A stretch of 49,000 nt of DNA from Ruminococcus sp. (GTDB lineage Bacteria > Bacillota > Clostridia > Oscillospirales > Ruminococcaceae). A model generated the notes under the pieces. It was not told the DNA's origin. It ran no database searches and was given only the letters and a program-made list of their open reading frames with translations. Shown piece after piece: positions 1 through 9,784 of this stretch; positions within the stretch are counted from its first letter, which is position 1, and each line of letters starts with the position of its first letter. The translations under genes and the position numbers were made by a program. Where the stretch lies: the NCBI GenBank assembly GCA_017484095.1, contig JAFUTU010000031.1, positions 1 to 49,000 of the forward strand, in the 5' to 3' direction.

Positions 1-1
1 A

Positions 2-2158
2 AATGACCTGGAGCAGTACTGTTACATATGGGACGTTGATAAGTCTCTCTGGAACAGTGATTTTTCGGCGGCAGGCGGTCTCACTGAGAAACAGCTTGCC
101 AGGATCAATATGCTGAGAAGATCGGTCATAGAGCCGTTTGACAAGTTCAAAGCAGCTATCGGCGCAGAGCCTACAGCGGCACTTATATCAAAGGCATTGT
201 ATGACCTTTTCAGAGACATCAAGTTCACATCGCAGACCTACTCTGTTTTTCACCGTGCCAATGAGACCGACAGTGAAAATGCGCTCGAAGCAGCACGAGG
301 CTTCAGGCAGCTGTGGAGCAGCTCTCTCAGTGCGATAAAAACTATATACGATCATGTCGGCGATGAGCCTATGTCGCTCAGAAGATATTCAGACCTTTTC
401 AGGGTGATGCTCTCGGGCATAAGTGTTTCAAAGCCGCCACAGAAGCTTGACTGTGTGCTGCTTTGTCAGGCTGGACATTCAAGAACAGGCTTTGCACGCA
501 CCGTTTTTGCAGCTGAGGTAAACGACGGAGTTTTCCCTGCAAACGTATCGTCCGGAGATCTGATAACTGAGCATGAAAAGCAGCTTCTTGAACAAACGGA
601 GGGAATATACCTTGGCCGCAGTGCAAGGGCACAGTTCCAAATGGAGAAGCTTACCTGCTACAATGCCCTTACTTTGCCGACCCAAAACCTGTATGCGCTT
701 TATTCGCAGGCTGACCTTCTCGGCAATTCAAAGAGACCCTCTATGCTTATAGCAGAGCTGGAGGGTATGTTCGGCAAAGGCATACATATAAATGCTTCGC
801 TCCTTCCTGTTGAAAGCTTTGTTGCAAATTACCGCAGCGCTTACTATAAATACCTTGAAACTATAGCTTCTAGAGATGACGTGACTGAGACTTTAAGGGC
901 TTTGCTCACTCTGTCAGAGGAATACCGTGAACGGCTTGCAGCCCATAAGGATATACATGAGGACGGTCATTATTCTCTTCCCGAAAAAGCAGCCGATGAG
1001 CTGTTTTTCAATAACGGTAAGCTTTATATATCACCAACACAGCTCGAAACCTATTTCAAGTGTCCGTTCTCATATTTTTGCAAGTACGGGCTCTCTTTGC
1101 GTGCGCCTTCAAAAAAGACGGTAGGCGCCGCAAATAAGGGTCTGCTCATACATTCGATGCTGGAGCATCTGATTTCAGATAAGAGCGAGAAAATGGGCTT
1201 TGGTGAGGCAATGCTCGCTATGAGCGACGAGGAGCTGTTACAGCGTGTTAAAGAAGAGGTACACGCGTATATTGATGAAGAGCTCGGAGGGGATTTTGCA
1301 AAGCCTGCCAACTTTGACCATATCGTTTGCCAGCTGGAGGAGACCTCCTATGAGATCGCATTGTTTGTCAGAGATGAGCTTGGGGGTTCTAAATTCAGAC
1401 CAAAGCTTGTAGAGTATAAGCTCAACGATGCCGAAAAGCAGTTTGAGATAGATGCAGGCAACGGCAAGAAGCTTATTCTCGGGGGCACTATAGACAGAGC
1501 CGATGTTTATGAAGATAACGGCGAGATGTATGTGCGCGTTATCGACTATAAGACCGGCAGAAAGACCTCCTTCAAATATTCAAAGCTGTATCACGGACTT
1601 AATTTGCAGATGTTTGTTTATCTTACAGGTCTGCTGTGCTCTGACGGGATATTCGATAAGTCTAATGAGCATATACGTCAGGCGGGAGTTATGTATTATA
1701 TCTTCGGTAAGCCTTTAAAGAAAAAGGTCGTGCAGTCTCCCGATGAAGAGGAAGACATAGAACTGACTAAGACAAAGCTTCTTGAATCATTCAAGCCTGA
1801 GGGCAGAACAGTTGACAGCGAGAATGTTTTGCGTGCGTATAATGAGAGCTCCTCTTACGCTTATGTGCCATATAAGATATCGAAAAAGACGGGTATTGAT
1901 GAGGGCGGCGTTACAAACGCGGGCTTTACAGCGCTGAGGACCTTTGCCCAGAACAAGATAGCACAGTTCGGGCGTGACCTTTCGGGCGGCAGGATAAGTG
2001 CCAGACCGCTTGACAACACCTGCACATACTGTGATTATGCAGGCATTTGCGGCCTTATTAACCGTGACAGCGCAATAAACACTGATGATAAGGTATATGA
2101 CAGCCTTCTCAGGGAAGAGCTTTCAAGGATAGCGAAAGAGGGTGAGCACAATGAGTGA
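2..2158 (+). CDS. addB: ATP-dependent nuclease subunit B, 3' part (AddB)
   Basis: The frame is open from base 2, so the gene starts before the window; 718 codons are visible. AddB is the partner of AddA in the helicase-nuclease that processes double-strand breaks for RecA recombination. The visible part holds the C-terminal RecB-like nuclease: an ID-x-A-D segment followed by VIDYKTG near visible residues 496-520. It also shows the cysteines of the AddB iron-sulfur staple, with C-P-F-S-Y-F-C near residue 353 and C-T-Y-C-D-Y-A-G-I-C near 675-685. The stop overlaps the addA start, so the two are translationally coupled. The N-terminal helicase-like half is outside the window. Confidence 0.93.
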   Translation, partial: NDLEQYCYIWDVDKSLWNSDFSAAGGLTEKQLARINMLRRSVIEPFDKFKAAIGAEPTAALISKALYDLFRDIKFTSQTYSVFHRANETDSENALEAARGFRQLWSSSLSAIKTIYDHVGDEPMSLRRYSDLFRVMLSGISVSKPPQKLDCVLLCQAGHSRTGFARTVFAAEVNDGVFPANVSSGDLITEHEKQLLEQTEGIYLGRSARAQFQMEKLTCYNALTLPTQNLYALYSQADLLGNSKRPSMLIAELEGMFGKGIHINASLLPVESFVANYRSAYYKYLETIASRDDVTETLRALLTLSEEYRERLAAHKDIHEDGHYSLPEKAADELFFNNGKLYISPTQLETYFKCPFSYFCKYGLSLRAPSKKTVGAANKGLLIHSMLEHLISDKSEKMGFGEAMLAMSDEELLQRVKEEVHAYIDEELGGDFAKPANFDHIVCQLEETSYEIALFVRDELGGSKFRPKLVEYKLNDAEKQFEIDAGNGKKLILGGTIDRADVYEDNGEMYVRVIDYKTGRKTSFKYSKLYHGLNLQMFVYLTGLLCSDGIFDKSNEHIRQAGVMYYIFGKPLKKKVVQSPDEEEDIELTKTKLLESFKPEGRTVDSENVLRAYNESSSYAYVPYKISKKTGIDEGGVTNAGFTALRTFAQNKIAQFGRDLSGGRISARPLDNTCTYCDYAGICGLINRDSAINTDDKVYDSLLREELSRIAKEGEHNE

Positions 2159-5100
2159 TACAGCCGTAAAATGGACGCCTGAGCAGCAGCGTGCTATCGA
2201 CGCCAGAGGCAAAGGGATGATAGTTTCTGCGGCAGCAGGCAGCGGAAAAACAGCTGTGCTCATCGAAAGAATGATACAGCTCCTGAGTGATGAGAATTCA
2301 AAAGTGCCTGCTGACAGGCTGCTTGCCGTTACATTTACCAATGATGCAGCAGCTCAGATGAGGGAAAAGCTTTCGGCAGCCTTTGCACAAAAGCTCAGGC
2401 AGGACCCCGAAAACAAGTGGCTCCTTCAGCAGCAGAACCTTTTGCAGCTTGCAAGGATATCGACGATAAATTCGTTTTGCCTTGATCTTGTGAAGTCAAA
2501 CATAAATATGTTTGAGCTGAGCGGCGGTCTGACCGTGCTTGAAGAAAACGTTCAGACACTTATATACGAGAGATCCCGTGATGAGGCTTTGCAGGAGCTT
2601 TGCAGGTCATTCCCGAAGGAATATGAGCTTCTTACAGCTTCGTTCTCACAGGGGCAGCTCACAGACGTTATATACTCGTTCTACACTTTTTTCAGATCTC
2701 TTCCGTTCAGAGAGGACTGGCTTGAAAAAGCGAAGAACAACTTTACTGACAGGTCACTTTTTGATAAGCTGATGTCGGAGCGCTTTGAAAAGGCCGAGAA
2801 GCTTTTGAAGACAGCCGAGCAGCATCTTGAACTGTTTGAGCAGTACAGCCGATACAGTGATGAGCTGTTTACCCTCAGTGATTATTCAAAGCTGTATGAA
2901 AATGCCGACAGCGACCGCGCTCTGCTTAGGAAGCTCAGTGATCTTGTAAAGGCGCAGGATATCGATGCTATCGCAGAGCTAGATGCATCACTTGACAGGA
3001 TAAAGCCCGTAGTTACCACATCGAAGATATTCAAGGCGCTTGCCGAAGATATACAGGCACTGATAAAAGAGAAGCACTCACTCGCCAAGAACGAAAGAGA
3101 ATGCTTCAAAGAGTGCATTATCGGGATAAAGGATATGTTCTCTCTCTCTGAGGAGATACTTGTCGGCAATATGCTGACAAACAGAGATATTCTTTCATCT
3201 CTGGCAAAGCTGTGCCAAATGATCGACGATATCGCGATGCAGGAAAAGACAGAGCGAAACGGCATAACCTTTTCTGATGCAGAGCTTATGGCAAAGGAGC
3301 TGTTGGTCAGACTTGAAAACGGAAAGCTCGTTAGGACAGAGCTTGCCGAAGAGATACGTGCTAACAGGCTCTATGAGGTTATCTTCATTGATGAGTTTCA
3401 GGACGTGAATGACCTGCAGGAGCTTGTGTTCAGAGTCCTTTCTGATACGGATGACCTGAATATAATGGGCAGAAATGTGTTCGTTGTTGGTGACGTTAAG
3501 CAGGCTATCTATAAGTTTCGCTTGTCTGATCCAGGGCTTTTCATCAAGACCGAAAAAGATGCGAACGATCCCGATAACGCTTCACAGCTCGAGGCTGTGA
3601 ACCTTAACTGTAATTTCCGAAGCCGCAAAGAGGTGATAAACTACGTAAACTTTGCGTTCTCATCACTGATGACCGAGGCTTGCGGAGGAGTACTCTATGA
3701 TGAGAGCCAGCAGCTTGTGCAGGGTGCCAAGTATGATGAGCGGTTCTGTCCTGCTGAGGTATATTTTGTTGACAATGATCCCGGTTTCAAGAAAAAGTAC
3801 GGCTTTAGCCGTGAAAATTATGAGACTGCACTTATCATCAAAAAAATGCTTGATGACAAGGAGCCAGTTTTTGAAAACGGAAAGTCAAGACCATGCACGG
3901 CAAGTGACTTCTGTATCCTGGCACAGACCAATTCTGAGATCAAGGCTGCAGCCGCAGCACTTGAAGCTGTAGGCCTCAGAGTTTATTCAAAGGATACCGA
4001 CGGTTATCTCAGATCAAGGGAGATATCTCTCGTTCTCGATATGCTCAGGGTTATCGACGATCCTATGAATGATATCGCCTTTGCGGCGCTTATGCTGTCC
4101 CCTATCCTCAGCTTCACTCCCGATGAGGCTGCAGAACTTTCCGTGCTTTCTACACGGGCAGAGCCAACAAAGCATTACTGGCAGATCATTCTCGGAACAG
4201 ATAAGGAAAAGAGCTCATCACACGATAAGGAGACCGATTATATCGACCTCGGCAATAAGGCTTTGCAGCAAAAGTGTACATATGCCTACAGGCTTGTTAC
4301 AAAGCTCAGGTTCATGTCAATGGATATGTCGCTTGAGGATCTTATAAAAAAGATCTATGATCTTACTGACCTTATGGGTATAACCTCTCTGTACCTTGAT
4401 GCTGACAAAAAGCGTGCTAACCTCAGGCTGCTGTTACAGTATGCCGCTTCATATGAGCAGAACAGTCTTGAAGGCGTAACAGGCTTTCTCAGATACATTG
4501 ATTCGGTATCTGCGAACAAGTCAGCTTTCAGCAAGGCGGTAACATCATCGCAGGGCACTGATTCGGTCTATGTCAAGACCTACCATGCTTCAAAGGGACT
4601 TGAATTTCCGTTTGTGTTCCTGAACGATCTTGACAGAGCCTTTGATAAGGTAAGCGATGCGGCGATAATGCATAATGAGCTTGGCTGTGCTTTCCGATTC
4701 CTTACAGAAAGACAGCGCATAGTTAAGAAGAGCATTTATTACGACTATCTCAGAAATCTCACTGTACTAGATGAAAAGAGCGAAAGACTGAGACTTTTGT
4801 ACGTTGGCTGCACAAGAGCAAGAGAGAAGCTGTTTTTATGCTGTGCACCATCTTATAAGTCGAATGAGACCTTTGAGCATGCACTTCAGAAAAAGAGGCA
4901 ATACCTGTCCTCTCTTGCAGGCAAGTGTGATATATCTGATACCGTCAGTGAGGCAAACTCAATGCTTGACTGGGTGCTGATCTCACTTTTCAGGATGCAC
5001 AGCTGTGACGAGGCAGAATACTGGTTCGCGCTTTCAGATACGGGCATAGAAAAATCTGATGAGCCTGATCCTGATATTGTTTTAACTGACCTGTCACGAA

Positions 5101-5843
5101 GCGGCAACTTCCCCGATGAGCGTAGTGATACAAAAAAGCAGCCCCCGACTGTAAATGAGCAGCTGCTGCGTGAGCTCAAAGCCCGTGCAGACTTTGACAT
5201 AGACCATGCGGCGTCACAGGTGCAGGCAGCATCAAAAATGACCGTTACCGAGATCGTCTCTGCCGAGCATGAAAAGTCACACGGAATAACCGAGGACTTC
5301 TTCCCGAACCTGCCAAGGCTCGATGATGAGAACGATGAGCTCTCGGCTGCTGAAAAGGGTACCTTTACCCATAAGTTTATGGAGGTGGCCGATTATCAAA
5401 AGGCAGAGCAGAGCGTTCGTGATGAGCTTGAAAGGCTTGTAGGTGAAGGGTTTTTCTCCCGAAAGGAAGCATCGGGCGTTTACGTGGAGGCTCTTGAAAA
5501 GTTCTTCTCATCAGACCTTTATCTGAGAATGAAGCGCTCAGATGTGATAATGCGCGAGAAACAGTTCCTGGTAGGCTTTGATGATCTTGCTCTTGATAAC
5601 AGGTATGAGCAGTATCTCTCAAACGGCTCTATGCTTCAGGGTATTGCTGACTGTATCTTCAAAGAGAACGGAGAATACATCATAGTTGACTATAAGACAG
5701 ACCGCTTTAAGGATGAGAGCGAGATGATGAAATACAGTGTTCAGCTCGATCTTTATAAGGCGGCGTTCGGTCTTCTGCTGGATGTCCCCGTAAATGGCTG
5801 CTGTATTTATTCGTTCTGGTTGGGCAGGGCAGTTGATCTTTAA
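2151..5843 (+). CDS. addA: ATP-dependent helicase/nuclease subunit A (AddA)
   Basis: A UvrD/Rep-type helicase with a C-terminal nuclease, the motor subunit of AddAB; 1230 residues, normal for the family. Walker A (A-A-G-S-G-K-T) is near residue 30, the Walker B-like I-F-I-D-E-F-Q-D near 411, and the nuclease motif I-I-V-D-Y-K-T-D near 1180, so both activities look intact. The start chosen is ATG 2151, which overlaps the end of addB by 8 bases and has an AAAGAGGG ribosome site about 8 bases upstream. An in-frame GTG at 2142 lies inside that site and is unlikely. A new promoter follows the stop, so the operon seems to end here. Confidence 0.95.
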   Translation: MSDTAVKWTPEQQRAIDARGKGMIVSAAAGSGKTAVLIERMIQLLSDENSKVPADRLLAVTFTNDAAAQMREKLSAAFAQKLRQDPENKWLLQQQNLLQLARISTINSFCLDLVKSNINMFELSGGLTVLEENVQTLIYERSRDEALQELCRSFPKEYELLTASFSQGQLTDVIYSFYTFFRSLPFREDWLEKAKNNFTDRSLFDKLMSERFEKAEKLLKTAEQHLELFEQYSRYSDELFTLSDYSKLYENADSDRALLRKLSDLVKAQDIDAIAELDASLDRIKPVVTTSKIFKALAEDIQALIKEKHSLAKNERECFKECIIGIKDMFSLSEEILVGNMLTNRDILSSLAKLCQMIDDIAMQEKTERNGITFSDAELMAKELLVRLENGKLVRTELAEEIRANRLYEVIFIDEFQDVNDLQELVFRVLSDTDDLNIMGRNVFVVGDVKQAIYKFRLSDPGLFIKTEKDANDPDNASQLEAVNLNCNFRSRKEVINYVNFAFSSLMTEACGGVLYDESQQLVQGAKYDERFCPAEVYFVDNDPGFKKKYGFSRENYETALIIKKMLDDKEPVFENGKSRPCTASDFCILAQTNSEIKAAAAALEAVGLRVYSKDTDGYLRSREISLVLDMLRVIDDPMNDIAFAALMLSPILSFTPDEAAELSVLSTRAEPTKHYWQIILGTDKEKSSSHDKETDYIDLGNKALQQKCTYAYRLVTKLRFMSMDMSLEDLIKKIYDLTDLMGITSLYLDADKKRANLRLLLQYAASYEQNSLEGVTGFLRYIDSVSANKSAFSKAVTSSQGTDSVYVKTYHASKGLEFPFVFLNDLDRAFDKVSDAAIMHNELGCAFRFLTERQRIVKKSIYYDYLRNLTVLDEKSERLRLLYVGCTRAREKLFLCCAPSYKSNETFEHALQKKRQYLSSLAGKCDISDTVSEANSMLDWVLISLFRMHSCDEAEYWFALSDTGIEKSDEPDPDIVLTDLSRSGNFPDERSDTKKQPPTVNEQLLRELKARADFDIDHAASQVQAASKMTVTEIVSAEHEKSHGITEDFFPNLPRLDDENDELSAAEKGTFTHKFMEVADYQKAEQSVRDELERLVGEGFFSRKEASGVYVEALEKFFSSDLYLRMKRSDVIMREKQFLVGFDDLALDNRYEQYLSNGSMLQGIADCIFKENGEYIIVDYKTDRFKDESEMMKYSVQLDLYKAAFGLLLDVPVNGCCIYSFWLGRAVDL

Positions 5844-5855
5844 CAGATAAAAGCC

Positions 5856-5884
5856 TTTACAACACACGCAAAGCGTGCTATAAT
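5856..5884 (+). promoter_or_regulatory. SigA-type promoter with a dyad in its spacer
   Basis: TTTACA (5856-5861), a 17-base spacer and TATAAT (5879-5884). The spacer contains a perfect inverted repeat, CACGC-AAA-GCGTG (5865-5877), placed where a repressor would block RNA polymerase. It should drive the esterase and TraB genes. Confidence 0.75.
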
Positions 5885-5945
5885 ATCTAACAGGCAGATG
5901 CTGAATTTTCAAAAAGTCAGTGACAATAATAAAAAGGATGATACT

Positions 5946-7031
5946 ATGAAAAAAATAATTGCCGATTCCACGAATATGAAGCTTATAGGCAGAGTATATA
6001 TGAATGATGATACCCTGTGGCTGGGAATGTCGGGCTCAGGTGTCGAGTTTCGCTTCAATGGCAAGGGGCTCACAATGACCCTGTGTGCCGATGAGGTGTA
6101 CACAGGTGAACGCAAGGACTTTGCCAGAGCAGCTGTATACATAAACGGCAGCAGAGAGCATGATCTGCTTTTCGATCAGCAGTTCAAAACTGTAACTGTC
6201 TCTCCTGACGGAGAGTGTGTCATCAGGATCATAAAGCTTTCAGAGTGTGCGATGGGCAATGTTGGCATAAAGCCAATACTGGCTGATGATGATGACAGTA
6301 TAGTACCTGTTGAGGATAAAGCGCATAAGATCGAATTTATCGGTGATTCAATAACCTGCGGTTACGGCGTCGATGACGAGAACGAACTCCACCCGTTCAT
6401 GACCGAGACCGAAGATGTGACCAAGGGCTTTGCATATAAAACGGCAGAGGCTCTCGGCTATGATTATTCAATGTTCTCGCTTAGCGGTTACGGCATAATC
6501 AGCGGCTATACCGATGACGGCACCAGACATGAGGATCAGCTCGTGCCGACGTTTTATGAGAGCTACGGTTTTTCTATCGGCAGCTTCGGCGGTATAAAGC
6601 CTATGGATATTGACTGGGATTTCAGGCGTTATGTACCTGATATCATAGTTATAAACCTCGGCACTAATGATGACAGCTACTGCGGCAGCGATGAGGGAAG
6701 GCGTAACTTCTATTCCACCAAGTATACGGAGTTTCTGCACGTTGTAAGAAAGCACAATCCGAACGCGCATATCGTCTGCGCTCTCGGCGTTATGGGCGAT
6801 AACCTTTTCCCTGCGCTTGAAAGAGCAGTTGATGCCTTCATGAAAGAAACGGGTGACAGGAATATAACTCTGCTGCATTTCACTCCGCAGAACGGTGAGC
6901 TTGACGGCTATGCCGCAAATTATCACCCAACTGAGAAAACTCACAAAAAGGCAGCCGCATCACTTACCGATGTGATAACTATGATACAAACAGATAAACA
7001 AAAAGGAGACAATAATGAAAAAGATAATTAG
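5946..7031 (+). CDS. SGNH-family esterase, carbohydrate esterase 2-like
   Basis: A 361-residue hydrolase with the two-part architecture of CE2 acetyl esterases: an N-terminal beta-rich domain (residues 1-120) and a C-terminal SGNH domain. The nucleophile block G-D-S-I-T is near residue 135, block III N-L-G-T-N-D near 240, and the histidine block H-P-T-E-K-T-H near 330. CE2 enzymes deacetylate plant polysaccharides or oligosaccharides. No signal peptide is visible, so it probably acts on imported oligosaccharides. ATG 5946 is preferred over the upstream ATG 5898 because AAAAGGA precedes it at proper spacing. It overlaps the next gene by 17 bases. The substrate is inferred. Confidence 0.82.
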   Translation: MKKIIADSTNMKLIGRVYMNDDTLWLGMSGSGVEFRFNGKGLTMTLCADEVYTGERKDFARAAVYINGSREHDLLFDQQFKTVTVSPDGECVIRIIKLSECAMGNVGIKPILADDDDSIVPVEDKAHKIEFIGDSITCGYGVDDENELHPFMTETEDVTKGFAYKTAEALGYDYSMFSLSGYGIISGYTDDGTRHEDQLVPTFYESYGFSIGSFGGIKPMDIDWDFRRYVPDIIVINLGTNDDSYCGSDEGRRNFYSTKYTEFLHVVRKHNPNAHIVCALGVMGDNLFPALERAVDAFMKETGDRNITLLHFTPQNGELDGYAANYHPTEKTHKKAAASLTDVITMIQTDKQKGDNNEKDN

Positions 7032-8100
7032 TATGTGCATATCCATATGCCTGTGTGCTGCGGTGTTCAGCGGATGTACAGAGAATTCTCCGAGCTCATC
7101 AGAAAAAAAGACAGAGGCAAGCTCCTCGGCAGTTGAGGAAACAACAGACGTAAGCTCAGAGCTTGAAAGCGAGGCAGAGGTAATGAGTGCTCCTGAGAGC
7201 AAGCCTGAGGAAACATCATCATCTCAGTCAGAGCCCGCACCCGAAGAGACCTCTGACATAACTCCTGCTATGTGGACAGTTTCAGATGATGACGGCCACG
7301 AGATGACACTGCTGGGCTCTATGCACGCATTGACGGAGGAGGATTATCCTCTCCCCAATGAGATAATGGACAGGTACAACAGTGCAGATATACTTGCTGT
7401 GGAGTGTGATATAAAGTCGGAAGAATCTGCGAAGATGAGCTTTGCTATCCTGAAGGATGCATATTATGATGACGGTACGACCTTGAAGGATCATATATCG
7501 GAAGAGGGCTATGAGGCTCTCTCAAATTATCTCAGTGACACTATGTATGATATCTCGACGCTTGAAAAAATGAAGGCATGGGCTGTCGACAGTGTTTTAG
7601 AGGAGGTAGGACTGCAGCTTTCAGGGCTTGAATACGACAAGGGCGTTGACGGCTATCTGCTTTCTCTCGCTCATGACAGCGGTAAGCAGATATATGAGGC
7701 CGAGAGTATTGAGTTCCAGATGGATATGCTGCTGGGCTTTTCAGATGAGATATACGATTTTCTTTTCAGGTCACTTGAAGACTACACCCCGCAGGACAGT
7801 GCCGATGAGCTTATAGATATGCATGAAGCATGGAGAACAGGCGATGTCGAAGCGCTTGACGATACCGAGGAGGAAGAGGCAGAGGAGCTTTCCGACGAGG
7901 ATCGGGCGATATATGATGAATACAACAAGCAAATGCTCATAGACCGAAATGCTGGCATGGAGGAGTGTATAAAGGAGCTTCTTTCAGAGGGCAAGAACGT
8001 GTTCTTTGTTGTTGGAGCCGCCCACTATATAGGTGATGACGGTATAATCTCTCTGCTTGAAAAGGACGGCTATAAGGTCGAAAGGGTAAAGTATAAATAA
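7015..8100 (+). CDS. TraB/GumN-family lipoprotein
   Basis: A 361-residue protein with a lipoprotein signal (K-K start, hydrophobic stretch, lipobox V-F-S-G-C with Cys21) and then a Ser/Glu-rich linker to about residue 85. The TraB/GumN domain starts at T-L-L-G-S-M-H-A and includes A-V-E-C-D, ending with F-F-V-V-G-A-A-H-Y. Family members are erythromycin-esterase- or peptidase-like and poorly characterised. The start lies inside the esterase gene with AAAAGGAG upstream, so the two are co-translated. An acidic stretch rich in Glu/Asp lies near residues 280-295. Anchoring to the outer face of the membrane is inferred; the function is unknown. Confidence 0.82.
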   Translation: MKKIISMCISICLCAAVFSGCTENSPSSSEKKTEASSSAVEETTDVSSELESEAEVMSAPESKPEETSSSQSEPAPEETSDITPAMWTVSDDDGHEMTLLGSMHALTEEDYPLPNEIMDRYNSADILAVECDIKSEESAKMSFAILKDAYYDDGTTLKDHISEEGYEALSNYLSDTMYDISTLEKMKAWAVDSVLEEVGLQLSGLEYDKGVDGYLLSLAHDSGKQIYEAESIEFQMDMLLGFSDEIYDFLFRSLEDYTPQDSADELIDMHEAWRTGDVEALDDTEEEEAEELSDEDRAIYDEYNKQMLIDRNAGMEECIKELLSEGKNVFFVVGAAHYIGDDGIISLLEKDGYKVERVKYK

Positions 8101-8127
8101 TACACGGTGATAGTTAAAACACAAAAT

Positions 8128-8165
8128 CGCCTCCTGTTTCTCACAGGAGGCGTTATGTGTTTTGT
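8128..8165. terminator. Bidirectional intrinsic terminator
   Basis: A 10-bp perfect stem, CGCCTCCTGT (8128-8137) with ACAGGAGGCG (8143-8152), and a 5-base loop sit between the convergent TraB and gpmA genes. T-rich sequence follows on the + side and AAAA precedes it, giving a U tract on the - side. Confidence 0.8.
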
Positions 8166-8169
8166 TCTC

Positions 8170-8919
8170 TTATTTAGCTTTGCCCTGATTTGCAACGCCT
8201 GCCATTTTAGCAGCAAGCTCATCAGGATCGCACAGATACTGCTTTCCTATAACATTGAAGTCATCATCAAACTCATAAACCAGCGGGATAGCAGTAGGGA
8301 TATTTACGCCGATGATCTCTTCATCACTGAGATCATCAAAGTATTTCACAAGTGCTCTCAGGCTGTTGCCGTGAGCAGCTATAACTACTCTCTTTCCGGC
8401 TTTCATCTGGGGCTTGATCTCTTCCTCAAAATAAGGTACTGCTCTTGCGATAGTATCCTTGAGGCTTTCCTGAAGTGGGAGCTCCTTGGGATCAACATCT
8501 CTGTACTTGGGATCCTTAGCAGGGTTTCTTTCATCATCCTCTGTAAGAGCCATAGGCGGTATGTCGAACGATCTTCTCCAGATCTTTACCTGTTCCTCGC
8601 CGTATTTAGCAGCAGTCTCGCTCTTGTTCAGACCCTGCAGTGCTCCGTAATGTCTTTCATTGAGCTTCCAGCTCTTAACAACAGGCAGCCACTCTCTGTC
8701 AAGCTCTGCCAGAACATTATTAAGTGTGTGGATAGCTCTCTTCAGATATGAAGTGTAGCAAAGATCAAAGTCATATCCTGCCTCTTTAAGAGCTCTGCCG
8801 CCCTTCTTAGCCTCTTCAACTCCGTTTTCGGAAAGCTCAACATCGGTCCATCCTGTGAACTTGTTCTCCTTGTTCCACTCACTTTCGCCGTGGCGAATAA
8901 GTACCAGTTTCATGCTCAT
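8170..8919 (-). CDS. gpmA: 2,3-bisphosphoglycerate-dependent phosphoglycerate mutase
   Basis: A 249-residue cofactor-dependent phosphoglycerate mutase, the usual GpmA length, interconverting 3- and 2-phosphoglycerate. The phosphohistidine motif [10 protein letters not shown] is at the N-terminus (His10) and the second histidine lies in A-A-H-G-N-S near residue 183. ATG 8919 is chosen because AAAGGA lies 9 bases upstream; the open frame extends to 9006 without another ribosome site. It follows tpiA and a small membrane-protein gene on the same strand, so the three are probably co-transcribed. Confidence 0.95.
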   Translation of the reverse strand: MSMKLVLIRHGESEWNKENKFTGWTDVELSENGVEEAKKGGRALKEAGYDFDLCYTSYLKRAIHTLNNVLAELDREWLPVVKSWKLNERHYGALQGLNKSETAAKYGEEQVKIWRRSFDIPPMALTEDDERNPAKDPKYRDVDPKELPLQESLKDTIARAVPYFEEEIKPQMKAGKRVVIAAHGNSLRALVKYFDDLSDEEIIGVNIPTAIPLVYEFDDDFNVIGKQYLCDPDELAAKMAGVANQGKAK

Positions 8920-8987
8920 AATAATAATTCCTTTCGTTTCATATATTTTTCCCTGCCTTGGCAGAGTAAAAACCGTTTCAGTATTCT

Positions 8988-9746
8988 TTACCAGAATATC
9001 ACGCAAAGCCCCGTTCTGGAATTGATAAGATAGGAAGGCGAATGTTGCTTTTGTTCACCTATGGAATAGACCTCGGCACCGCTCATCTTTTTGCCTATGC
9101 TGTCGCAGTAGGCTGCAAGCTTGGTGTATACGAAGTCTCCTTCAAAGCATTCCTCGCCGCCCTGTTCAAGTGCAGCCTGCTTCAGCTGCTCACGGCCTTC
9201 CTTGTCGGCAATAAAATGAATCCTCACACTGCCGTGTTCCTTACTGCCCCATTTTTTGGAGATAAGCTCCATTTTAAAGCCCTTGCAGCTTTCGGGGAGC
9301 TCATCGGGGATAAAGTCGAGCCCTTCAATATTTTTGCCGTAATTCCCGATCATATAGAGTGTGAGCTTTGTTTTGTAAAGGCTTTTATTAGAGTTGCCGA
9401 GCCCTGCCATAAGACCTATTCCCGCAGCCAGTATGATGACCGCGATCACCCTTATCACCATTGAGGTGACAAGCCTCTTTTTGCCGGGCTCTTTACGGTT
9501 CAGCAGCCACTGCCCGATAATATACAACAGCCCGAACCCCGAGATCGGCAGCATAAAATATATGTACGCACCGAAGCCGAACACAGGCATCAGCATAAGC
9601 GCACCTCCGATAGGTATATCAAGAACACGTCTCATCGGGCGAATAGGCTTTTCTTCGTAAATGCCTGTTACGATCTTTATCTCGCGCTTTTGTACTTCGG
9701 CAGTACTTTCTGTTTTTACAGTTGCCTCAGCAGCCACAGCGATCAC
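8988..9746 (-). CDS. Hypothetical membrane protein between tpiA and gpmA
   Basis: 252 codons from a GTG at 9746, which has an in-frame stop a few codons upstream and only a weak ribosome site, so the start is uncertain. Residues about 45-85 and 95-115 form two or three membrane segments. The remaining C-terminal 130 residues are soluble and predicted to face one side. I do not recognise the family. The gene is 38 bases after tpiA and 68 before gpmA in the same direction. Confidence 0.65.
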   Translation of the reverse strand: MIAVAAEATVKTESTAEVQKREIKIVTGIYEEKPIRPMRRVLDIPIGGALMLMPVFGFGAYIYFMLPISGFGLLYIIGQWLLNRKEPGKKRLVTSMVIRVIAVIILAAGIGLMAGLGNSNKSLYKTKLTLYMIGNYGKNIEGLDFIPDELPESCKGFKMELISKKWGSKEHGSVRIHFIADKEGREQLKQAALEQGGEECFEGDFVYTKLAAYCDSIGKKMSGAEVYSIGEQKQHSPSYLINSRTGLCVIFW

Positions 9747-9784
9747 ACTCTTTTACTTAATGAACGAAGCTAAAATATTTGTTC

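Noticed and set aside
8107..8751. Plus-strand frame of 214 codons opposite gpmA
   Set aside because: It is the antisense shadow of gpmA, with no ribosome site and a Cys/Ser-rich composition typical of shadows.
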